The notes beneath the pieces are model-generated. The model made no database searches. It saw only the letters and a program-made list of their open reading frames with translations, and was not told the origin of the DNA. Positions 12,301 to 14,595 of a stretch of 14,595 nt of DNA are shown piece after piece; position 1 is the first letter of the stretch; every line of letters starts with the position of its first letter. A program made the position numbers and the translations under genes. Source of the DNA: Phoronis ovalis (lineage: Eukaryota > Phoronida > Phoronidae); NCBI GenBank assembly GCA_028565635.1, contig JAOXYB010031487.1, positions 1 through 14,595 of the forward strand, given 5' to 3'.

Positions 12301-12559
12301 CAGCGCCGATGTGTACTGAATTCTTTGATAATAAGCTGGCATAGATTATGTTTTATCTTTTCTATACAGTTTTAACTGTTTGCATTTTTTTAGATTAATT
12401 GATGGTACAAATGTCACAACGTCAGATGAGCATATGTGGATGATTCCATTTTCACCAGGACTGGAGCATGTGCTTACTGTAAACTTCGGCCACCAGGTTC
12501 AAATGACTGGCTTAAGATTTTGGAACTACAATAAAAATCCAGAAGATACTTATAGAGGG
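209..12559 (+). CDS. KATNIP: KATNIP (katanin-interacting protein) homologue, 16 internal exons, partial at both ends
   Basis: Known of the family: KATNIP (KIAA0556) sits at the ciliary base, binds microtubules and katanin, and is linked to Joubert syndrome in humans. Seen here: joining 209-362, 577-789, 1709-1861, 2594-3089, 3466-3640, 5668-5723, 6708-6801, 7033-7298, 7550-7643, 8197-8338, 8885-9082, 10168-10305, 10385-10531, 10784-10925, 11329-11509 and 12394-12559 gives 2815 nt with no stop and consistent phases. Three homologous modules appear. The TWGDxHYxGLTGxE motif is clear at residues 588-601 and 831-844, with a weaker form at 72-85. LIDGxN lies at 638-643 and 884-889, MW-x-x-P-x-S at 651-657 and 897-903, and WNYNK at 166-170, 680-684 and 926-930. 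Polar linkers separate the modules. Human KATNIP is about 1,600 residues, so about 60% is covered. The start codon and stop codon both lie outside. Exon borders are by eye, without transcript support. Confidence 0.93.
577..789 (+). CDS. KATNIP: KATNIP exon 2 (residues 52-122, start of module 1)
   Basis: This exon opens module 1. YGAGILIELLSNWG (61-74) followed by IGLTEIQLFD (79-88) is the degenerate counterpart of the TWGD-HY-GLTG-E-F motif of modules 2 and 3: the W-G pair is kept, while the D-x-H-Y is changed to H-T-D-R. The rest has the alternating hydrophobic pattern expected of a beta-rich module. The acceptor is CATTGCAG|ACT and the donor AAG|GTAATG; the length is 71 codons, phase 0 at both ends. 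Confidence 0.9.
790..1708. other. Intron 2 (919 bp), no recognised content
   Basis: AT-rich sequence between the donor of exon 2 and the acceptor of exon 3. The only open frames are short and show no family similarity. I see no repeat or RNA gene in it. Confidence 0.8.
1709..1861 (+). CDS. KATNIP: KATNIP exon 3 (residues 123-173, middle of module 1)
   Basis: It encodes MWSCEY (129-134), the counterpart of the MW-x-x-P motif of the other modules but without its proline. It then runs through a polar stretch to ISKIKLWNYNKSLK, which holds the diagnostic WNYNK motif (166-170). Module 1 lacks a recognisable LIDGxN segment before MW, unlike modules 2 and 3. The acceptor is TTATTGTAG|ACA and the donor TTAAAA|GTAAGC; 51 codons, phase 0 at both ends. 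Confidence 0.93.
1907..2190 (+). repeat. Direct repeat copy 1 in intron 3
   Basis: This is the first of two diverged head-to-tail copies. Shared blocks, in order, are TTGTTTCAYTGAAAAATT, GTAAAAATGCCCTTTTAA, TTGGCCAGT followed by GCTAATTATA, TTTTTCTACTGATCAACTCT, and CAAAATG...CCTGAAT. The offset to copy 2 drops from 289 to about 248 along the alignment, so copy 2 has lost about 40 bp. It starts shortly after the exon 3 donor and shows no coding potential. It could be a local tandem duplication or two insertions of one dispersed element. Confidence 0.8.
2196..2436 (+). repeat. Direct repeat copy 2 in intron 3
   Basis: This is the second copy of the segment at 1907-2190, shorter by an internal deletion before the TTTTTCTACTGATCAACTCT block (2361-2380). 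Many scattered substitutions show the duplication is not recent. Confidence 0.8.
2594..3089 (+). CDS. KATNIP: KATNIP exon 4 (residues 174-338, end of module 1 plus polar linker)
   Basis: This is the longest exon. Residues 174-215 finish module 1: GVCQARVFINGHLIYKGEI, then KGCGNQVFDY (198-207). The corresponding place in module 2 reads DIDIFLDDQPIFKGEIARACGG, so the two are clear homologues. From about residue 218 the sequence becomes Ser/Asp/Lys/Glu-rich without hydrophobic periodicity and is likely disordered linker. The acceptor is TTTATTTTAG|GAT and the donor CTAAAG|GTAAGA; entry is in phase 0 and one base is left for the next codon. Confidence 0.94.
3090..3465. other. Intron 4 (376 bp), no recognised content
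   Basis: AT-rich, non-coding, bounded by GTAAGA and a TTCTTTAG acceptor. Nothing else is evident. Confidence 0.75.
3466..3640 (+). CDS. KATNIP: KATNIP exon 5 (residues 339-397, basic linker with doubled TPRKS)
   Basis: This linker exon contains TPRKS twice within 14 residues (341-345 and 350-354), then RMAAK and a Gln/Ser-rich stretch. Both TPRK sites match the S/T-P-x-K/R consensus of proline-directed cyclin-dependent kinases, so phosphorylation is possible but only inferred. The acceptor is GTTCTTTAG|TGCC and the donor ACCAA|GTAAAC. The entry phase fits exon 4 (G+TG gives Val) and two bases carry into exon 6. The phases, the open frame and the skewed composition support it; I recognise no family motif here. 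Confidence 0.8.
4290..4345 (+). repeat. Diverged dispersed repeat segment, copy in intron 5
   Basis: It aligns without gaps to 12032-12087 in intron 15, with about 44 of 56 bases identical by eye. The best blocks are TGAAAATACCA and TGAATGTTAAAG. Similarity may continue more weakly on both sides. It is probably an old dispersed element of unknown class. Confidence 0.55.
5225..5600. repeat. Long inverted repeat (foldback or MITE-like), arms about 115 bp
   Basis: The left arm (about 5225-5340) and the right arm (about 5487-5600) are reverse complements with scattered mismatches. The best part is a perfect match of more than 20 bp: TTGTGACCTAGAGCAAAGTG (5250-5269) against CACTTTGCTCTAGGTCACAA (5556-5575). 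CATTTTTAAAT pairs at the outer ends, and GACTGGTTTCATAA (5303-5316) pairs with TTATGAAACAAGTC (5514-5527). The loop is about 145 bp. No transposase is present. It could be a non-autonomous DNA element or a local inverted duplication; a target-site duplication is not obvious. Confidence 0.85.
5668..5723 (+). CDS. KATNIP: KATNIP exon 6 (56 nt, residues 397-416)
   Basis: This very short exon encodes EFEKLGSKPKWLQSQDIS. The P-K-W-L-Q patch is the only aromatic spot in an otherwise polar linker and may be a short binding motif (inference). The acceptor is CTTCTGTTGTAG|GGAG and the donor ATCAGTG|GTAAAT. The phase matches both neighbours: AA+G gives Lys, and G+AT gives Asp. A 376-bp inverted-repeat structure ends 67 bases before it. 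Because the exon is so short, the support comes mainly from phase and splice-site quality. Confidence 0.75.
5724..6707. other. Intron 6 (984 bp), no recognised content
   Basis: Non-coding AT-rich sequence. A GTTCGATTC string at 6496-6504 resembles a Pol III B box, but the flanks do not form a tRNA T-arm and no A box is convincing, so no RNA gene is called. Confidence 0.75.
6708..6801 (+). CDS. KATNIP: KATNIP exon 7 (residues 416-447, acidic linker)
   Basis: It encodes EPFEAPPESRAGNRNN followed by VQDEDFGSWPQQ, a proline-rich then acidic stretch typical of disordered linker. The acceptor is ACATTTCCAG|ATG and the donor is the consensus GG|GTAAGT. One base comes in from exon 6 and two go out; GG+A makes Gly with exon 8. 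It is assigned by phase, strong splice signals and continuity of the open frame. Confidence 0.82.
7033..7298 (+). CDS. KATNIP: KATNIP exon 8 (residues 447-536, charged helix and conserved linker block)
   Basis: The first half is highly charged and helix-like (VEHLKTVLDDENFEPKK, then EELKWRQEMMKENN), which could form a short helix or coiled coil. The second half, SKWRNVQDLNLEQSW then TSLDLFNHSHKGRL, resembles a block I associate with vertebrate KATNIP between its modules; that is recall, not alignment. It stands out as a folded or partner-binding island in the linker. The acceptor is TTTGTGTTTCAG|AGT. The donor GAAG|GTTTGT departs from GTRAGT but is usable. Phase fits both sides. Confidence 0.88.
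7550..7643 (+). CDS. KATNIP: KATNIP exon 9 (residues 536-567, acidic linker before module 2)
   Basis: It encodes GDALDEYVQSNNELPM followed by the strongly acidic EETEEVDEQE, which continues as EEEF in exon 10. It links the exon 8 block to module 2. The acceptor is TCTGTTTGTAG|GTG and the donor CAAGA|GTAAGT, a consensus site. One base is inherited from exon 8 (G+GT gives Gly) and two pass to exon 10 (GA+G gives Glu). Confidence 0.86.
7644..8196. other. Intron 9 (553 bp), no recognised content
   Basis: AT-rich sequence with consensus splice ends (GTAAGT and TTTTCAG). No repeat or coding signal was seen. Confidence 0.75.
8197..8338 (+). CDS. KATNIP: KATNIP exon 10 (residues 567-614, start of module 2)
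   Basis: This is the best-conserved exon by eye. FIIPELPYGKNLAINI leads into TWGDRHYVGLTGIEVF (588-603), the signature opening of a KATNIP/DUF4457 module. The same pattern recurs in exon 15 as TWGDIHYLGLTGLE. The region has alternating hydrophobics typical of a beta-sandwich fold. The acceptor is TTGTTTTCAG|GGA and the donor GCTAAG|GTAGGT; one base completes the Glu codon and the exon exits in phase 0. Confidence 0.97.
8339..8884. other. Intron 10 (546 bp), no recognised content
   Basis: Non-coding. The word TTATGACAG occurs twice near 8640-8690 (8644-8652 and 8676-8684), the second inside a near-palindrome; this is too short to classify. Confidence 0.75.
8885..9082 (+). CDS. KATNIP: KATNIP exon 11 (residues 615-680, middle of module 2)
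   Basis: It encodes NPADVNILPEFNGDPR, LIDGINRTRDD (638-648), HMWLAPYSKGKNHYIYL and HIALIRIW. These match the NPRDLNSLPGYGTDDR, LIDGTN and HMWMIPFSPG segments of module 3, in the same order. The exon ends on the Trp codon of WNYNK, so this intron splits the motif after W680. In modules 1 and 3 the same motif is whole inside one exon. The acceptor is CATGTTTTTAG|ATC and the donor ATATGG|GTAAGT; 66 codons, phase 0 at both ends. Confidence 0.97.
9926..9978 (+). pseudogene. Decayed partial copy of KATNIP exon 12
   Basis: Bases 9926-9973 match 10180-10227 of exon 12 at 44 of 48 positions by eye, and encode S-x-IHSYHGAKDIDMFL against S-R-IHSYRGAKDIDIFL. The match then jumps 19 bases: AAGGA after TTTTTA (9974-9978) corresponds to 10247-10251. 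That is what a deletion between the two ATTTTTA words in exon 12 (10221-10227 and 10240-10246) would leave. The deletion shifts the frame. The exon acceptor, the NYNK codons and the donor are not preserved, and the natural AG at 9929-9930 would give an early stop. It is judged a non-functional duplicate. Confidence 0.85.
9976..10015. repeat. Palindromic repeat unit A
   Basis: This 40-bp unit starts GGATGTGCGATA and ends TTCGCACATTCTCGCAC; ATGTGCGA and TCGCACAT are exact reverse complements. It is colinear with unit B 71 bp downstream. It starts within the last bases of the exon 12 pseudo-copy and appears to lack the left GTGCGA end present in unit B. Confidence 0.75.
10041..10086. repeat. Palindromic repeat unit B
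   Basis: This 46-bp unit has arms GTGCGAGGATGTG and CACATCCTTGCAC that are reverse complements except at one position, around an AT-rich centre that includes ACAATATTTGTT. It shares most bases with unit A at a constant 71-bp offset. A fragment, CTTGCACATAG, recurs at 10110-10120. It is probably a small palindromic mobile or satellite-like repeat. Confidence 0.75.
10168..10305 (+). CDS. KATNIP: KATNIP exon 12 (residues 681-726, WNYNK end and following strand block)
   Basis: It completes WNYNK (NYNKSRIHSYRGAKD), then reads IDIFLDDQPIFKGEIARACG, homologous to the RVFINGHLIYKGEIDKGCG block of module 1, and ends in TEAFGD. The acceptor is TCATTGTAG|AAT and the donor GGTGAT|GTAAGT; 46 codons, phase 0 at both ends. 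A damaged partial copy of this exon lies 254 bases upstream in the preceding intron (9926-9978). Confidence 0.97.
10385..10531 (+). CDS. KATNIP: KATNIP exon 13 (residues 727-775, end of module 2 and acidic tail)
   Basis: TILFTTDEQILELVSQYDE closes module 2, the counterpart of FDYAKIIIVQ in module 1. An acidic run follows, with SEDDWEEDVPFERP at about 749-762, likely a disordered start of the second linker. The intron before it is only 79 nt. The acceptor is TTACTGTTATTTCAG|ACC and the donor GAAGAG|GTACGA, slightly off consensus; 49 codons, phase 0 at both ends. The frame stays open past the donor for about 60 bases, but that extension shows no family similarity. Confidence 0.94.
10784..10925 (+). 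CDS. KATNIP: KATNIP exon 14 (residues 776-822, linker between modules 2 and 3)
   Basis: It encodes a polar, low-hydrophobicity stretch (RPFTSAVSSRNEISNQPDEQ, then TESVVKEP). It ends with SMEGNIMVYKGQ, where hydrophobic alternation returns ahead of module 3. The acceptor is CTAATTTTTCAG|TCT and the donor CCAAA|GTAAGT. It enters in phase 0 and leaves one base that forms Asn with AC of exon 15. Confidence 0.9.
10926..11328. other. Intron 14 (403 bp), no recognised content
   Basis: The reading frame runs open for about 150 bases past the exon 14 donor, but that sequence has no family similarity and the GTAAGT donor is good. Nothing else is evident. Confidence 0.7.
11329..11509 (+). CDS. KATNIP: KATNIP exon 15 (residues 823-883, start of module 3)
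   Basis: LQLNFTETWGDIHYLGLTGL (824-843) opens module 3 with the family signature. MKMLSANPRDLNSLPGYG and DDRTLDK follow. The ANP-x-D-x-N-x-LP pattern aligns with ANPADVNILP of exon 11. In module 2 an intron falls between the TWGD part and the NP part; here both lie in one exon. The acceptor is CTCTGTATTGTAG|ACC and the donor GGACAA|GTATGA; two bases carry into exon 16 (AA+A gives Lys). Confidence 0.96.
11510..12393. other. Intron 15 (884 bp), contains a diverged dispersed repeat
   Basis: AT-rich intron. Bases 12032-12087 match a segment of intron 5; the rest shows no coding or structural signal. Confidence 0.75.
12032..12087 (+). repeat. Diverged dispersed repeat segment, copy in intron 15
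   Basis: Partner of 4290-4345, in the same orientation and ungapped, with about 44 of 56 identical bases. A further weak match (GTAACAAGACTCTAG, starting at 12120, against GTGACGAAGTTCTAG in intron 5) suggests the element is longer than the called segment. Confidence 0.55.
12394..12559 (+). CDS. KATNIP: KATNIP exon 16 (residues 883-938, middle of module 3; last exon found)
   Basis: It encodes LIDGTNVTTSDEHMWMIPFS (884-903), a hydrophobic strand region, and LRFWNYNKNPEDTYRG (923-938) with the third WNYNK motif. By analogy with exons 4 and 12 the next exon should carry an x-V-x-V-x-x-D-G strand followed by a K/R-G-x-G/C-x-x-x-FD-like block. No such sequence appears in the remaining 2 kb. The acceptor is GCATTTTTTTAG|ATT and the donor AGAGGG|GTAAGT, a consensus site; it exits in phase 0. 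Confidence 0.96.
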
Positions 12560-14595
12560 GTAAGTGTATATCAGGAAAAAACAGTGATGCTGACAAGTTC
12601 ATTATTTTCCATTAAACAACATGTTTCAATGCACAAAACTAGCTAAGACAAAACTATGTTGCCAACATTTGTAGTATACCCTATTTATTTGAATACTAAT
12701 ATTTTTTAAGATTTTTGCTTGATGGCTTCTGTTTGACTCAACTTATGTTTGAGTTCTGGTTGATTTGGCAGAGACAATACAGTTATGACACCTAGTTGTG
12801 CTGTCAATTCCGTTATTCTTGACATGACTTCAAATGATGGCCAATAGAAAATTTACATACGGTAATGTGATACTCATCATTAAAATCGTACCATTTTCAT
12901 TTAGTTTAAGTACCATGAAGTACATAACTCATTAGTGCATTCTAAGTTTACTTCTGTTCAAATTGATTTTTATTGGAATTTCTATTAACTTTTGGTTGAT
13001 ATTCAAGTCTTGAATTATATTTGGTAAAAATAACTTCAACTTTGGTTATTATATTACTTATCTCGTTGGAGAACGAAAGAGCGAGATGTACCTCTGTGTG
13101 GTCACTGATGAGTTGGCACCTCATGTCTGAGATATTGTTCCTATTGGATAATTATCCATTACTGTGCTATTTGATATTGCATTTCTGGAATAATGAGGCA
13201 ATCAAATTATTGAGAAATTTTAAGATTTAATGATTAACTGATAATTGAATAAACAGGAGTATAAAATTCCCTATAATAGTGTAAAGTTTTATATCATTAT
13301 CAAATTATTATTCTGTTTCAAAGCTTGTTAACGTGCTCAATAGGATTGTATGTAAAAATTGTCAATAACAAATGTTAACTCTGAAGTTAATGCAGGCTCT
13401 AATTATGTGGAGCAAAGTTTAATGCAAAACTAGTTTGGCTCTGTACAACTAATTATGTCTTAAATATTGTTATACAAAATGTAGGTGCATAAGTTTTATT
13501 AGCAGTGTTACCACCCTGTAACACCAAAATTTTATTTTTCATAATTATAACAAATATATGTTTATTTTGCCATGTTAATAATTACTTTAGAATGATTTGT
13601 ATTAGACGCATGTTAGTAATAAATAATAAATATATTGTGTCGTTGACACGCAGGATTACTTTTACATGACTTTTGATCCTTTGTTTATATACCAAACACG
13701 ATTTCTGAAGTGCATGTTTTTTGATAATTATTTTTAATCCACTCAGCTAAAAAACAAGTGATTTCTTGATTGTATTAAACATCAGAAATGTGCGTAGAAC
13801 ATCTTCTCATGATGTAAATGAGAAAGAGCTTATAGCTAACTAATGCATAGTTAATCAAGTTAAGCATAATTTGATAACATAATAACACGATATATACCTT
13901 TTGATACACTATTAAGCAAAAAAAATCTATGTTTTTATAATTTAAGTAATATGGATATTTAGGTTAATTCCTTCACATACACAAGATTAGTCTTGATTTT
14001 GTCTAGTTGTAGCTGTGACCCATCAGTGCTATATGAAATATTACCCTGTGTTCCCATTGACACAAATAAAATACTATTCAAAATTGGGACTGCATAAGGT
14101 AAACTATGCATGAAATGCCACTCACTGTTTAGTTATTGATTCATTTGGTCAAATAATACTACATCAACCTTAAAAATGGAATTTAGAATGTGAAAAGATC
14201 ATTATGAATGTGTGTAGGGCACATTTTTCTCATACAAGTTGCTTTCTTGAGTTGCATTACAGATATGGTAACTTTTCCAATGTTATTGCCTTCAAGTAGC
14301 TATTTTATTGGGCACCTGGCTGCTTGTATGAATCCCCAGTTAATGATAAAACAACTTTTAACAACTCTGTGTTAAAATATTTATAAATGTATGTGATGTT
14401 TATGAACATGCTTGATAGACAGGTATCTACTGAACAAACATAGCTATTACTTTACACTATCGTATTATGCTGTAAAACCTTGATTAGTTCAACCAACATT
14501 TTCCTTCTGAGAAATATGTACAGGGTTCGTACAGTCTTGAAAAGGTCTTGAATTTTAAGGGGTTTCTTGAAAAAGTCTTAAATTTGGTTCAGCCT
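12560..14595. other. Intron 16, start only (at least 2036 bp), no further exon found
   Basis: Sequence after the exon 16 donor. I searched by eye for the expected final part of module 3 and found none. The longest open stretch (13021-13230) has no family similarity. A locally less AT-rich patch lies near 13060-13150. The intron runs off the window. Confidence 0.7.
14519..14595. repeat. Probable dispersed repeat, cut by window edge
   Basis: It begins TACAGGGTTCGTACAGTCTT and holds three spaced TCTTGAA words (14535, 14547, 14565) and a TCTTAAATTT. From memory, GGGTTCGTACA followed by repeated CTTGAAAA and CTTGAATTTT words is a recurrent dispersed-repeat opening in many invertebrate genomes. 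The class is unknown to me, and only the first 77 bases are present. Confidence 0.5.

Noticed and set aside
13021-13230. Open stretch of 69 codons, + strand, in the last intron
   Set aside because: Random-looking hydrophobic peptide without similarity to the missing KATNIP C-terminal block, and no matching acceptor phase with a good signal.

Overview
This is a eukaryotic, almost certainly metazoan, genomic window. It is strongly AT-rich, has no bacterial gene organisation, and carries many short coding blocks bounded by GT...AG introns. The encoded protein is recognisable as KATNIP (katanin-interacting protein, KIAA0556 family), a ciliary-base and microtubule-associated protein found in ciliated eukaryotes. 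The family assignment is strong. The species is not determinable from this window; moderate introns and AT-richness suit an invertebrate.

Layout: one gene fills the window on the + strand. I can place 16 internal coding exons between 209 and 12559. Joined at the splice sites I chose, they give 938 complete codons in one uninterrupted frame, and every intron phase matches. The gene is partial at both ends. Exons encoding the N-terminus lie before base 1 (the first placed exon starts mid-codon), and the last exon is followed by more than 2 kb of non-coding sequence without the expected C-terminal exon. Residue numbers below count from the first complete codon in the window (base 210).

Protein architecture: three related modules of the KATNIP/DUF4457 type are visible. 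Module 1 (exons 2-4) has the G-I-L-I-E-L-L-S-N-W-G start, a WNYNK motif and a GCGNQVFDY block. A long polar linker follows (exons 4-9). Module 2 (exons 10-13) carries TWGDRHYVGLTGIE, LIDGINRT, MWLAPYS and WNYNK. After a shorter polar linker (exon 14), module 3 (exons 15-16) carries TWGDIHYLGLTGLE, LIDGTN, MWMIPFS and FWNYNK, and is cut off by the window edge.

Intronic content: most introns are featureless AT-rich DNA, but several hold repeats readable by eye. These are a tandem duplication in intron 3; a long inverted repeat (foldback or MITE-like) in intron 5, just before the 56-nt exon 6; a damaged second copy of part of exon 12 in intron 11, abutting two palindromic units of 40-46 bp; a diverged repeat shared by introns 5 and 15; and the start of a probable dispersed repeat at the right edge. 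No tRNA, rRNA, CRISPR or second protein gene is supported. I found no new biological system here; the most unusual signal is the exon-12 pseudo-copy with its palindromes.
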